Shown: piece by piece, positions 45,761 through 61,508 of the stretch | Layout of the letters: each line of letters starts with the position of its first letter | Numbering within the stretch: position 1 is the stretch's first letter | NCBI GenBank assembly: GCA_963573385.1 | Contig: CAUYLG010005239.1 | Coordinates: 1-64,000 of the forward strand | Length of the DNA: 64,000 nt | Direction: 5' to 3' | DNA from: Cacajao melanocephalus | Taxonomy: Eukaryota > Chordata > Mammalia > Primates > Pitheciidae | The notes under the pieces: generated by a model | Databases searched by the model: none | The model's input: the letters and a program-made list of their open reading frames with translations, nothing else | Told to the model about the DNA's origin: nothing | Program-made: the position numbers and the translations under genes

Positions 45761-45861
45761 GACTTCTCTCATCTATTTTAGCCATGAAATTCTGATATAC
45801 TGAGAGGTGATCACAAGAGCGGAGAGTGATGACATTCCCATGTTTATTCATGCTGAGAGAT

Positions 45862-45953
45862 ATAGTAATAAGATACATTGGACTGTTGCCAATTATCTGT
45901 ATCCAATATATCTTATTACTATTGGACTATATCCAACATATCTTATTACTATT
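45862..45953. repeat. Inverted plus tandem repeat beside MADE1
   Basis: Arm 45862-45882 is the complement of 45902-45922 with one mismatch. The right arm is repeated again 30 bp on at 45931-45953. The second copy runs directly into the MADE1 element. Confidence 0.8.
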
Positions 45954-46031
45954 AGGCTGGTGCAAAAGTAATTATGGTTTTTGTTATAGAAAGTAATAGT
46001 AAAAACAGTGATTACCTTTGCACCAACCTAA
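45952..46031. mobile_element. MADE1 (mariner MITE), full length
   Basis: 80 bp palindromic element starting TTAGGCTGGTGCAAAAGTAA and ending TTTGCACCAACCTAA, with arms meeting around 45990. Length and ends are those of intact MADE1. Such palindromes are the known source of the primate miR-548 family; expression here is unknown. Confidence 0.9.
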
Positions 46032-46064
46032 CATATGATTATTGTCTGGAGCACAGTAATAATC

Positions 46065-46300
46065 ATAAAAGCTAACAGTTAAATGCTTCCTAGGGGTCAG
46101 GCACTGTGTGAAGGACTTTCTACAATTCACTTATACAAAGCTTACAACTACCCTAGGAAGAAATTTTATCCATGTTTGCCAGATAAGGAAACTGAGGCAC
46201 AGTAACTTGAGTAAGTATCAGTGTTGAGATTACAGGCATGAGCCACTGCACCTGGCCTTAAGTATCTTGTCTATACAACTCATAAATGATAAAGGTAGAT
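46065..46300 (+). mobile_element. MIR with a tiny Alu insert
   Basis: AGGGGTCAGGCACTGTGTGA and GATAAGGAAACTGAGGCACA are MIR core and 3' phrases. At 46220-46258 a 39 bp Alu head interrupts it, after which the MIR-like sequence resumes. Confidence 0.7.
46220..46258 (-). mobile_element. 39 bp Alu head fragment
   Basis: GATTACAGGCATGAGCCACT and flanks are the complement of roughly the first 39 nt of Alu, with no other Alu sequence and no A-tail. taagtatc lies exactly at both sides (46212-46219, 46259-46266). Confidence 0.8.
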
Positions 46301-48150
46301 GAGTGGATGTTCAAAAATTATTTGTTGGATGAATGAATGAATGAATGAATAGGTAAAAGAGAAAAACCAGGCTTTTACTGGCGCAGATCTTTTCTTCCAG
46401 TCTAGCTGGGCAATGTGAAAAATCAGGTGTTCCTTACCCTTCTTGGCCACCTGAGACAGCAGTTTCTTCCCAGGTCAAACAAAACCTTCTCTTGAGCTGA
46501 GTCTCCTACACTCTGACTCACAAGTCTATTTGACCTCCAGCCATTATAGGACAGCTCTATTATTATGATTCAATTCTTTCAGGAGTTGTGACACAAAGAT
46601 TGTTTTCTTTTTTGAGTCTTTTAAAAGTGCCAGGTGGCATTTATTTATTTCTTAAAATGAATTTATTTTGCTTTGAGCAATTTGTGATTCAAGAAATTCT
46701 GAAGTTTATAATTTCTTTCTAAACCTTTTTGTGTTCAGATACTCCAGAAAGAATAATTTCCTTGTTATATCACTTGTAGCTAAAAATAAATTTGAACAGG
46801 CCATGCTGAATATTCAATTAAATATGAGCATTTTTTTCAAATTCCAGTCTCCTTATTGATGGCCAATGGCAATAGCACTTATTTGATGTGGCCATCATAG
46901 AAGAGAGGTGAGTCACAAATAGACTGCCTCACGGAAGAGATGATTCACAAACACAATATGTACCAGTGCCCAGGAAACAGAAAGAGGGAAAGATAGAGAG
47001 AAGGGAGAGAGAGAAGAAATAAAGGAAGGAGGAAAAAAGGAAGAAAGAAGGAGGGAGGGACTCAAAACCTCAAGTAGGTAATTGTGAGACTCTATTGTCT
47101 CAAGTTGTTAACCAACTGACATTCCCAGAAAGGCTTTTCGGCTCAGCCCTTTACCGCTATTCTACTTATGTGAAAACCAGTAGAAACTCAGGTTGTACTG
47201 TCTCAATGTGAAATGGAGTTTCTGGCCAGATTTGTATGTTACATCAAGAAATACAGACCCGAGTTAAATGGCAGGGGGTTCTTTTTCTCTACTAAGTGAA
47301 ACAGAGATCCCACTTCAAAGTCTAGTTTAACAGCTTGGATAAGTCACTTAGTAGGTAGTCTTAGTGTTCCCATCTGTGAAATGAAGATGACACAGAGAAA
47401 TGGTTTTAGTATAACAGAAGCATAATCAGAGTCGGGGGTTTTTTTTGTTTTTTTTTGTTTGTTTGTTTTTTACATGACAACTTAAGAGATATCTAGACCA
47501 ATTGTTCTGAGGAGAGTGTCCAAAATGGTTAGGGGATGTGTTTGAAGAATACCATATGTGATGTTCTTATGAAAAAATCCACATGTGTTTGAAGAAACTG
47601 AACATGGTCATCTTGAACAAAAACAAAAACCACTTTAGAATACATGATAATTGTCTTTATTCTAAGATTATTACAAGGAAAAGAGATTAAGTTCTAAAAC
47701 TTGGGTCAAGGAGTGGATGTGACAAGAAGCTAGGTTTTGATTTATTTCAAGAAAGATGTTTTCAACAATAAGAGGTATTTTTTTTTAATGATGAGCTCAG
47801 ATCATGTGATGGTGAATTTCCTGTATGTAGAGGTATCTAAATAAATGTTGAATGACCACTTATAAGTATGTTCAGGCTACAAATCAGAGATGTGATTGGA
47901 AGACATTAAATTTTTCTTCAAACTAGAAATTCTAATTTTCTGTACCTGCCCTAAATACTGAAATGAGTTATTTTATCAAAATATTAATGTGTAAAAAAAA
48001 GTTGAAAAGTTGAATGTCAGATGATGTCAATGATGACAACATGAGCAGCAAGAGACCTTTTCAAACTCCTTTTCATATATAGTGGTGCCTTGCAGTAAAA
48101 GCTGAACGAGTGAAAACACAATCTATAAAAACACAATACATCTTACTGGC
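46301..48150. other. Unclassified, with (TGAA)n and purine tract
   Basis: Contains a TGAA tetranucleotide run near 46329-46350, a purine-rich tract at 46976-47060 and T-rich runs at 47440-47470. No exon recognised; AT-rich. Confidence 0.45.
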
Positions 48151-48446
<296 letters not shown>

Positions 48447-48469
48447 TCAAAAATACACTTTATAATATA

Positions 48470-50668
<2,199 letters not shown>

Positions 50669-51134
50669 CAGCAACTATCACTGTTGCTTTTGCTAGAAAA
50701 AAAAATCTGTGCAAAAAAGAATTAGAGATAAAGCTTTTAACCACCAGAAAGAAATTGCCTCACTTTTTTCGGACCCTCTGCCCATCTGTATTTTAGGATT
50801 TTGTTGGAGAAAAGAAAATGAGAAGATAAGATGAGAGAAAGGGAAGAGCAATCAGCATTTGCTCAAAGGGAAGAGCAATCAGCATTTGCTCAAAAAAAAA
50901 AAAAAAAGACGACTCAATCTCCCTGTATAAAAAAGGAGTCATGGCTCTTATCTTTGCCCTCTAGTCCAATGGTGAGCAGTTACGGGACTTAAAGAAATGT
51001 GCCTAGAGGGTGACTGTGAATATTATCTGTATCTGATGGGGAAGAAAGCTACAGAGCACCTGGGGCTGAGCAACCCTCACTTAGAATTCCCTGCTCAGTA
51101 CCAAAGAAATGAGACCAAGAAGGCATTCTATAGA
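50669..51134. other. Unclassified, with a 27 bp perfect tandem duplication
   Basis: A 27 bp unit beginning AAAGGGAAGAGCAATC is present twice without change (50838-50864 and 50865-50891), next to an A-run. Otherwise nothing recognised. Confidence 0.6.
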
Positions 51135-51151
51135 AAGCTGGGCTAGTGATT

Positions 51152-51492
51152 GGCTGGGAACGGTGGCACATGCCTGTAATCCCAGCACTTTGGGAGGCTG
51201 AAGTAGCCAGATCACTTGAGGTCAGGGGTTTGAGACCAGCCTGGCCAACATGGTGAAACCCCATCTCTACTAAAAGTACAAATAATAGTTGGGCATGGTG
51301 GCATGCACCTGTAATCCCAGCTACTTGGGTGGCTGAGGCATAAGAATTACTTCAGCCTGGGAGGCAGAGGTTACAGTGAGCTGAGATTCCACCACTGCAC
51401 TCCAGCCTGGGCAACAGGAGTGAAACCCTATCAAAAAAAAAAAAAATGAAAGAGAGAAAGAGAAAAAGAGAAGGAAGGAAGGGAGGGAGGGG

Positions 51493-51530
<38 letters not shown>

Positions 51531-51656
51531 AAGAAAGAAAGAGAAAGAAAGAAAGGGAGGGAGGAAGGGAGAGAGAAAGAAAAAGAGAGAGAAAGAAAAG
51601 AAAGAAAGAAAAAGAAAAAAGATAAAGAAAAAGAATAAAAAGAAAAAGAAAGCAAT
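51152..51656 (+). mobile_element. Alu with greatly expanded purine tail
   Basis: Two-arm Alu (51152-51437) whose A-tail continues as a purine tract to about 51656. AAGCTGGGCTAGTGAT at the left and AAGCTTGGCTAGTGAT at the right enclose both, so the tract is part of the same insertion. Confidence 0.92.
51438..51656. repeat. Purine-rich (GAAA)n/(GGAA)n/(GA)n tract
   Basis: Roughly 220 bp almost without pyrimidines on the plus strand. The minus-strand frame of 112 codons through it is low-complexity (F, S, L) and not a gene. Confidence 0.93.
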
Positions 51657-51672
51657 CAAGCTTGGCTAGTGA

Positions 51673-53811
51673 TGATTCTTAGGTTATCATAACTCTTGAG
51701 TTATTCAGCCTGTCTATGTTGGTTTCAAGTAAATATGCATTTTATATGTATGGTCAAAATACAAACATACACTTCAGTGCTGGAAGCTTTTTTTATATTT
51801 CAACAGAATTTATTCACCATTAAGTAAGCTATGTGTAACCAGCCTTGTCCTGCAATCAGAGTTCACATTTACCACAGAATGACACATATGCTTGGAATTA
51901 CTCAACCAGGGGCGTTTTTTAAAAAAATGACATCTCATTTATATTGTGTCCAAGGTTTTTTTCTCATTTAAAATTTCAGGCTATTGATTCTTGATGCCCT
52001 GTTGGATAATTTTGCTTGCTTGGTTTACCTAGAAAAGTACATCAAACAGAGTGGATAGTGGTCTTCATTACATTTTCAACAAGTTTTTATTCTGAGGATG
52101 ATTAAGAGTATGACCTAATGTCCTGTCTGACCATTTGAGTAAGAGGTCAAACTGTTAAATATAATTTCTGGGAGCTCCTCAGAGGCAACAACTTTAAATA
52201 CAGAGAGATCAGGACAGAAAGGAACCCCCGGAGACACACAGCTCTGTTCTCCTCAGAGAATAATCAACACTAACTGCAGAAATCCAAGGAAAAACCCAGG
52301 ATTGCACCAGAGATGATTAAAACAAGTTAATATATAAGACAAAGGGTTAAAGCAGCCTTCATCCATATTTTCCAAAGGAGGAAATATGTGGTTAAGAAGT
52401 AGTTCAAGCTGTTCAAGGAATCCAAATCTATGAGAACCCAGAGTGAAGAAATACAGAATATTCCTTTAAGATAAAGTAAACTAAGAAGAGGAATGAAAAG
52501 CTAGCAAACATTCATGATAACAGAGTAACAGTATTCTGGAACATAAAGCCAATGGTCCAGGAATTCTAATCGCCCTCCTGTGTGATTACTTGCAATCCTC
52601 TTCCATAAGAGTGGACATAAATAGCACATTAATAGAGTGTCTGAGGAATGGAGAGGCAGATGAGAAAAGAAAACTTATGGTGAAGTCCTTCCCAATGGCA
52701 TAGAGACATGCTTTATGATCTTCTACGTGAGAGTGGAGGGTAAAGTGAGGCGTGGGGGGATTGATTTTACATCATCCCTAATGCAGTCTGTACGTGACCT
52801 GGGATGGTCTTGGCAGAGGTGAAAGGCAGGAGAAATGACAAGCTTTAGCTCCCATTTAGTGTCCCAGTAGAAAGTGGCTCCCAGAGGTCTCCTAAGGAGG
52901 TTGTCTCTCAGAAGACAGCTGTCATCCACTCCAGCTCTCCCCAACTAAAGCCACAGAGAATCCTTCAGCTCACTCCTATTTCTCATCTCCAGAAGGAAAA
53001 GAAACACAAGATCTCCTAGCTGAGATTAGGACATGGATAGTCCTGCAGAGATGGATTCAGAGTGAATAAAACCCCATTGAATTTTTCTGTGTCTCAAGAC
53101 TTTTCTCCCGCCATGAGCCAGCAAGGCAATTTTACAATGTCATGACTACAACCACATGGCATTTGATACTCCAGAAGGGAAGCAGGGGAGAAGATGAAGC
53201 ATGGAAATCAAGAGTTCAGCCAAGACATCTAAAAGTGAGAAATACCTCCCGGCTGCCCTGAACCACTTTGAGGAGCCAGTGGCTATCAACACCTTGGGAA
53301 GTTTTTACAGCTTCCACACAAGAGGCCCCAGCAACAATCTCCTCAGTAAATCCAAGGCCAGTCAACAGTCACTTAGAAAGCACTTGTTCCAAGTCACAGG
53401 GCTAGGCCATGTCACTGCTCAGAAGCCTGTAGAATACACAGCTATGAAAAATGACATCTCAGGGCTGAAACTGTTAAGTAGCAAAGGGCTACTCCAGAGG
53501 TCTGTGGATTGTTAGAGCAGGAGACAACTAATGAGAGACTCTTGAGTTCTTATCCTTCAATTTCAGGCTAAGTGGCTGCTCCCAGTGACCTCCAGCTTTG
53601 GCCTTGTCCCAAAGGCTTAAGAAGGAGATGCAAACCCAGTCTACGTTATGTAAACCAGGACTGTGTGCTCACTGCAAAACCCATCATGCAAGGTCTACAG
53701 TGGGAGGTGTAGGCAGTGTTCTGAACATGGCAGTGATTAATTGAAGGAGAGGGGAGGCAGCTGAAAGAGCACATTTTCTTTACTGATTCTTCTTTTTAAA
53801 AATTTTTAGGC
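51673..53811. other. Largest repeat-poor stretch in the right half
   Basis: About 2.1 kb without a named repeat. A plus-strand frame of 104 codons (53201-53515) begins MEIKSSAKTSKSEKYLP; it has no recognisable domain and no supporting context. Left unassigned. Confidence 0.45.
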
Positions 53812-54100
53812 TGGGCATGGTGACTCACACCTGCAATCCCAGCACTTTGGGAGGCCAAGGCGGGTGTATCACAAGGTCAGGAGATTGAGACCTTACTGGC
53901 CAACATGGTGAAACCCCGTCTCTACTAAAAATACAAAAAATAGCTGGTTATGGTGGCATGCACTTGTAGTCCCAGATACTTAGGAGGCTAAGGCAGGAGA
54001 AGCGCTCAGCCCAGAAGGCAGAGGTTGCAGTGAACTGAGATTGTTCCACTGCACTCCAGCCTGGTGACAGAGCAAGACTCTATCTCAAAATAATAATAAT
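53812..54100 (+). mobile_element. Alu, dimeric, first of an inverted pair
   Basis: Two-arm Alu ending in an AATAATAAATAA-type tail. Another Alu in opposite orientation begins about 20 bp on. Confidence 0.92.
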
Positions 54101-54120
54101 AAATAAATAATTCATTAATT

Positions 54121-54402
54121 TTTTTAGAGACAGGGTGTCAGCCAGGCTGGAGTGTAGTGCATGATTACAGTTCACTGCAGCCTCAAACTCCTGGGCTCAA
54201 GCGTTCCTCTCACCTCAACCTCCATAGTATCAGATACCACAGGTGTGCACAACCACACCTGGTTAATTTGTTAATTTATTTTGTAGGGATGGGGTCACAC
54301 TATGTTGCCCAAGCTGGTCTCAAACTCTTGGTCTCAAGCAGTCCTCCTGCCTCAGTCTCCCCAAGTGGAGGGATTATAGGTGTGAACCACTGAGCCCAAC
54401 CT
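54121..54402 (-). mobile_element. AluJ-type, antisense, second of an inverted pair
   Basis: GGCTGGAGTGTAGTGCATGA, TCACTGCAGCCTCAAACTCC and head GGTGTGAACCACTGAGCCCA. TTCATTAATT lies at both flanks (about 54111 and 54403) as target duplication. Confidence 0.9.
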
Positions 54403-54899
54403 TCATTAATTCTTAAAAAGCCACCTGCCTTTTTTATGAATCTGTTATGCTTATTAGGATCATAGAACCAAGTTAACAATGAAAAAGACAATGGTAACGT
54501 ATTGAGCACCTAACTGTTTGCCCAACTTCAGTGGCTAAAATGAGAGAAAAAAATATAGATATTTGAGGAAACGTCATAGTCCAATTTGGAACTTGTGTTC
54601 TGGTTTGAAACATTAGATGAACATATAAAAGAACTTGATAGTTGCAGGGGAAGGGGGAGTGTATGATGTAGTCTTCGAGGCTGAACAAGTGAGATGGGTT
54701 TGGGAGTAAGACATGCTGAGAAGAGGGGCTTGGGTTAGACACACAAGATTGGGTCAGATTTGGGATCTGCCTGCCTGGCAAGGTCAAAGTTAAGGAATTT
54801 TTGTGTGTGGTGCATAGAGCAATCGACTTAAAAGAATAGATGTTTTGATATTGAGGAGTAATTGGAAAAAGAGATGGCAAGATTGTAGTTAGGAAGGTG
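54403..54899. other. Unclassified intergenic sequence
   Basis: A minus-strand frame of 135 codons (54473-54880) covers most of it; it is rich in S, P and T with no recognisable domain. No supporting evidence for a gene. Confidence 0.4.
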
Positions 54900-55437
<538 letters not shown>

Positions 55438-55454
55438 TGTTATATTTTTAAAAT

Positions 55455-55555
55455 TTCTGTGAGGGCAGGACCTGTGTCTGTCTTGTCTGTCATTGTTTTG
55501 TAACACAGCACATAGTATGTCAATCTGCATTTTTAAATGAATGAATGAACAGAAG
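55455..55555 (+). mobile_element. L2 3' fragment
   Basis: GTGAGGGCAGGACCTGTGTC, CTGTCATTGTTTTGTAACAC and AATGAATGAATGAACAG follow the L2 3' end. Confidence 0.65.
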
Positions 55556-56159
55556 ACATGAAAGAGCAAAGAAACACAAGTGAGCATACTTATAATGTCA
55601 TCACCAAGAGGACCAAGTTTCTTTAATCCAGTTGCCACATTTATTTAGCTAGAGTTTCCTTGAGAGTATTTCCTCCTTGGGTCATGGGAAAAGCAAGCAA
55701 ACAAAACCCCAAAAACCTGATATCTTACTAATGGCATTACACTTAAAAAGAGAATTATCCAAAGAAATTATGTATGGTAACGTTATCATGTTAGAATAAA
55801 TCCGATCATTCATTTGTAAAAGTTCAATGAATAGTCAGGTTTCTCTATTGAAAAACAACATATATCTCTGCCCATTATATAAAGGCTTAGCTAATTTTTT
55901 CAGGCACATAACAGAGAGTGCTGTGGCACAATTGTAAGAATAGTATTTTTTCACTGATAAATGATGCCCCATGTAATTATGATTAATTACAATAGGTTTA
56001 AAATCAATATAACATTCAATTCAGCAGGTTAGTTTATTGTGACAAGTTAACTAGATTTTGGTGATTTAAGTCTGACTCTGAGCATGCACCTGGAATATTT
56101 TATGTAGCATGTGACATAGAGATAAATGGATTTTGTCAGAGAACAAGTGTTAATAATAT
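55556..56159. other. Unclassified AT-rich sequence
   Basis: Nothing recognised. Confidence 0.4.
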
Positions 56160-56395
56160 TCTCTTCACACTCATTGAGGTCTTCCTATGTGTCAGGTATT
56201 TGTAAGAGCTTAAACGATATTCACTGATTTAATCTCCACAACTCCATAAAGTAGGTAATTTTGTCAGCCTCATTTTACACATGGAAAAAATAACGTGCAG
56301 AGCACTTAGGTAGCTTGCCCCAAAGCATCCAACTAGCTTAGCAGCAGAGCTGGGATTCAAAGCCAGGTATTCAGACTCCTGAGTTCACACTTGAG
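56160..56395 (+). mobile_element. MIR, near full length
   Basis: TTCCTATGTGTCAGGTATTT, TTTAATCTCCACAACTCCAT, CCTCATTTTACACATGGAAA and AGAGCTGGGATTCAAAGCC give the MIR order from 5' to 3'. Confidence 0.8.
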
Positions 56396-56599
56396 GACTC
56401 ACCAGTACTGTCCCCAGCACTGTGTTTGGATACTGCCCACCACAATTGCTCTCTGTGGGAGGACTGTGGAGGGAATGGAGGAGTGGAGTGGATCCTCTAG
56501 TGTGTAGATCCTTATCTGCTTTCGTTCTGAGGAATAAGAGACTGCTTTGAAGGAAGCCAGGGCTGCTGGAGACAGAGATGTTTCTAAGTCAGATTGTTA

Positions 56600-57051
<452 letters not shown>

Positions 57052-57057
57052 TTACAA

Positions 57058-57105
57058 CTCTCTCTCTCTCTCTCTCTCTCACAGACACACACATGCACAC
57101 ACATG
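57058..57105. repeat. (TC)n followed by (CA)n
   Basis: About 11 TC units then ACACACACATGCACACACAT. Confidence 0.92.
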
Positions 57106-57234
57106 AACATAGAGATAATAGATGTGATTTAAATTTTTCCATTATAATTTTTTTAAAAATAATAAAGACCTTTCTAGGTGGTATATTCAGGATGTAGACC
57201 AAGTTTGGGTCTTGTACTCAAACTTTTCTGAGAG

Positions 57235-57780
57235 TCCTGTGTTCATTTTCTATTGCTGTGGAACCAATGACCATACATTTAATGACTAAAGACAATATCC
57301 TTTTATTCTCACAGTTTTTTAGGTCAAAAGTCTTGAGTGGGCTCAATGCGTTCTTTGCTTTGCTCCCAACAAAGCTAAAATCAAGGTGTTGGACAGACTG
57401 GGCTCTCATCCAAAGTCTCTGAGGAACTGTCTCTTTTCAAGCTCATTTAGGTTTTTGCCATTTAGTCCCTTGCACTTAGAAAACTAAATCTGCATTTCCA
57501 GGCTGACTGTTGACTGGTATTACTATCGGCTTACAGAGGCTGTTCCATCCTTGTTCATGGATCCCCTCCATCTTCCAGCTAACAAATCTTGTCCTCCTAG
57601 TGTTTTTATTCTCTTTGACTTTCCCCACTGCCACCAGCTGGAGAAAGCTCTCTGCTTTTAAAGGGCTCATGTGATTAGATTGGACACTTCCAGATCATCT
57701 CTCTTTTTGATTAGCTCAAAGTCAACTGATTAGTAACCTTAATCACAGCTGTAAAATTTCTTTTGTCAGTTAGTGAGATA
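57235..57780 (-). mobile_element. Old MaLR-like LTR, antisense
   Basis: GTGTTCATTTTCTATTGCTG, TTTTATTCTCACAGTTTTTT, ATGTGATTAGATTGGACAC and CTTAATCACAGCTGTAAAAT follow a diverged MLT1-like LTR in complement. Confidence 0.45.
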
Positions 57781-59454
<1,674 letters not shown>

Positions 59455-59586
59455 TAACTTCGTTGGCTCAGCCTGAACAGACATCTATGCAGGATGGATT
59501 GAAATGGTTCATTGGTTCAGCTGGTAGGAACCTCTGTCTGGCACCCTGACTTTGGCTTCTGTAATCTTCTTTAAGTCTTCTATGTA

Positions 59587-59658
59587 TTAGGTTGGTGCAA
59601 AATTAATTGCAAATTGCATTTTTTGCCATTAAAAGTAATGGCAAAAACCACTCCAACC
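59587..59658. mobile_element. MADE1, 3' arm deleted
   Basis: Starts TTAGGTTGGTGCAAAATTAA and keeps TTTTTTGCCATTAAAAGTAA at the centre, but the second arm lacks about 13 bp (CAAAAACCACTCCAACC). Confidence 0.85.
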
Positions 59659-59689
59659 AGGCTGCAACAGCACCTTCTTTTACTTTCCA

Positions 59690-59827
59690 CCAACCCAGGG
59701 CTATTTTCTCCTTAGAGAAGTGGCAGATGGAAACGGGGAAATTATAAGGGTGTATGCTTCTGTTTCGGCAATGGATCTAGGACTATGCAAAGGAAAATTT
59801 GGTAGATTTTGAAAGAATCCTGATAAG
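59690..59827 (+). pseudogene. gag: ERV gag relic, 5' part (matrix/capsid junction)
   Basis: The frame from 59711 reads LREVADGNGEII and later LGLCKGKFGRF, then a stop (TGA 59810-59812), then KNPDKF. The LREV block and the position of N-P-D-K resemble the start of a gammaretroviral capsid. It is cut by the Alu at 59828. Gag forms the virion shell; this fragment is dead. The upstream border is uncertain because a MADE1 lies at 59587-59658. Confidence 0.55.
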
Positions 59828-60141
59828 TTTATTATTTTTTTTATTTTTATTTTTTCTAAGGCAGGGCCTTGTTCTGTTGCCCAGGCAGCAATGCAGTGAC
59901 CTGATCATAGCTCACTGCAGCCTTGAACTCCTAGCCTTGAGCAATCCTTCTGCCTCTGCTTCCCAAGTGGCTCAGACTACAAGTATGTGCTACCATAGCC
60001 AGCTTATTTTCAATATTGTTTTGTAAACATGGAGTGTCTCTATGTTTCCCAGGCTGATCTCAAACTCTTAGGCTCAAGCAATCCTTCTGTCTTGGTCTCT
60101 GAAAGTTCTGGGATTACAGGCATGAGCCACCATGCCCAGCC
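59828..60141 (-). mobile_element. AluJ-type in ERV gag, antisense
   Basis: T-rich tail, diverged arms (CAGCCTTGAACTCCTAGCC) and head CATGAGCCACCATGCCCAGC. It separates two gag segments, so the ERV was present first. Confidence 0.9.
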
Positions 60142-60905
60142 TCTAAGTTTAGAGATAAATTTTGTTAAACTAAATTTAGCGTTTTCATGACATGCCAGGA
60201 TGTTATGGTCATTATGACACACTGTTCCACTATTGATGAGAAAGAATACATATTTAAGAAGGTTGAGAAATATGCAGATGGCCGGGTGGCTCCTAACCTC
60301 TCAACATGCAGTCATCCATGTAGGTGGAGATGCAGCCCAGCACAAGACCCCAAGTGGGATGATAATGTAGATAATGCTAGCTTGACCCCTTGGTCACTTG
60401 CCTGACTGAAGGAATGAGGTAATGTATAGCAAAACCTGTAAACTATGACAGGGTCAAGGAAATTACCCAGGGAAATAAGTAGAACCCAGTAGTCTTCCTC
60501 AGTTGAGTCACTGAGGTCGTTAGGAGATAGACCAGCACAGGCCAGAGTCAGGAGAGGGGAGGGTGTTGCTTGCCATGTGTTTTATCACTCAGTCAACTCC
60601 AGACATTAGAAGGAAATACAGAAGCTGGAGGCAGGACCCCAGACCCTGCCATCGACCTTGGTGGAGAAGGCTTGGTAGAGAAGATTTTCAATAACTGAGA
60701 CAGGACAGAGGAAGCTGATGAGGAGATTGGCCAAGATAGCATGGCTTTTGGCTGCCTTTATTCATCAGCCAACTCAGGGTGACCCTAGCAGGCCCAGGAG
60801 AACAGACAACTGATTGAAGATAGCTGGCCGTGGACAGATCCAATATGCACATGGCAGGAGGGAGGGCCCCTGGAAGAGGGACTGCCCCGGCTGCACTAAA
60901 ATAAG
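60142..60905 (+). pseudogene. gag: ERV gag relic, capsid and nucleocapsid
   Basis: A 72-codon frame (60187-60405) holds EYIFKKVEKYADG and AQDPKWDDNVDN, which fit the capsid body. Another frame has VKEITQGNK (about 60450) and FITQSTPDIRRKY (about 60582-60620), fitting the end of capsid, so at least one frameshift lies between. The nucleocapsid zinc-knuckle region is at 60841-60894 and keeps GPWKRDCP. By position, only one of the four zinc ligands (Cys 60883-60885) remains; the others read as Tyr, Gly and Pro. The gene cannot encode a working Gag. Confidence 0.72.
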
Positions 60906-60929
60906 ATGGCTGGCAGGCAACCCTGGCCA

Positions 60930-61508
60930 GCCTCCCCTCCTTGCCAATCTCTCAGACGAGAGATCAATGCATACTAAAGGTGCGGCCTGAACTCCTGCTC
61001 AGCTCCGACGGCAGCACACTTCACCGTCATCACACCAGCAGAGCCTCAGCTCACCCTCGATGTGGGAGGTAGGAAAACTGAGTTCCCTGTGGACAGTGCA
61101 GCCACCTACTCCATCCTGACCCAGCCTATCAGCCCCCCTGCAACCATAACTGCATGGTAGTGGGAATAGACTATGGCCTAAGGCAAGAAAATGTACTTTC
61201 CCTCTTGCTTGGGAGGCTGGGTCTAGACTTATTTCTCACTCATCTGTGTGTGTCCCCGCATCTCCTGCTCTATTTTTTTGGGTAGAGGCTTATTAAGCAA
61301 AATGGGAGCCACCATCTCCCTGGAAGAAGACAGAGTGCAGTTGGAGATAGAGCCAGAACACGGAATCCACTTGCTGGCACTCTTAAATGGACAGGAACTG
61401 GAGAATTCAAACATTTCTGAGGAAATCAAGGATCAAGTAAACACTTCCATATGGGATGCTATGGTCTTGGGATGGGATAATACTGTTCCCCCAGTAAAAA
61501 CAGACTGA
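60930..61508 (+). pseudogene. pro: ERV protease relic
   Basis: The frame from 61032 reads AEPQLTLDVGGRKTEFPVDS and on to ATYSILTQPIS. The active-site triplet, D-T/S-G in retroviral aspartic proteases, reads D-S-A (61092-61100), so the glycine is lost. A stop follows at about 61150 and the reading continues in another frame (CMVVGIDYGL). The C-terminal part is an 86-codon frame (61248-61508) with FLGRGLLSKMGATI, the usual G-R-D/N-L-L block near the end of the protease. Cleavage of polyproteins would be the ancestral role; this copy is broken. Confidence 0.75.

Noticed and set aside
50838..50891. Direct repeats as a possible CRISPR-like array
   Set aside because: Only two adjacent units with no spacer, in a primate genome.
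51321..51659. 112-codon minus-strand frame rich in F, S, L and P
   Set aside because: Translation of a purine microsatellite and an Alu end.
54473..54880. 135-codon minus-strand frame
   Set aside because: No domain, no homologue recognised, no splice or promoter context; left as unclassified DNA.
59587..59658. Second MADE1 as a miR-548-type hairpin
   Set aside because: About 13 bp of the second arm is deleted, so the stem is incomplete.
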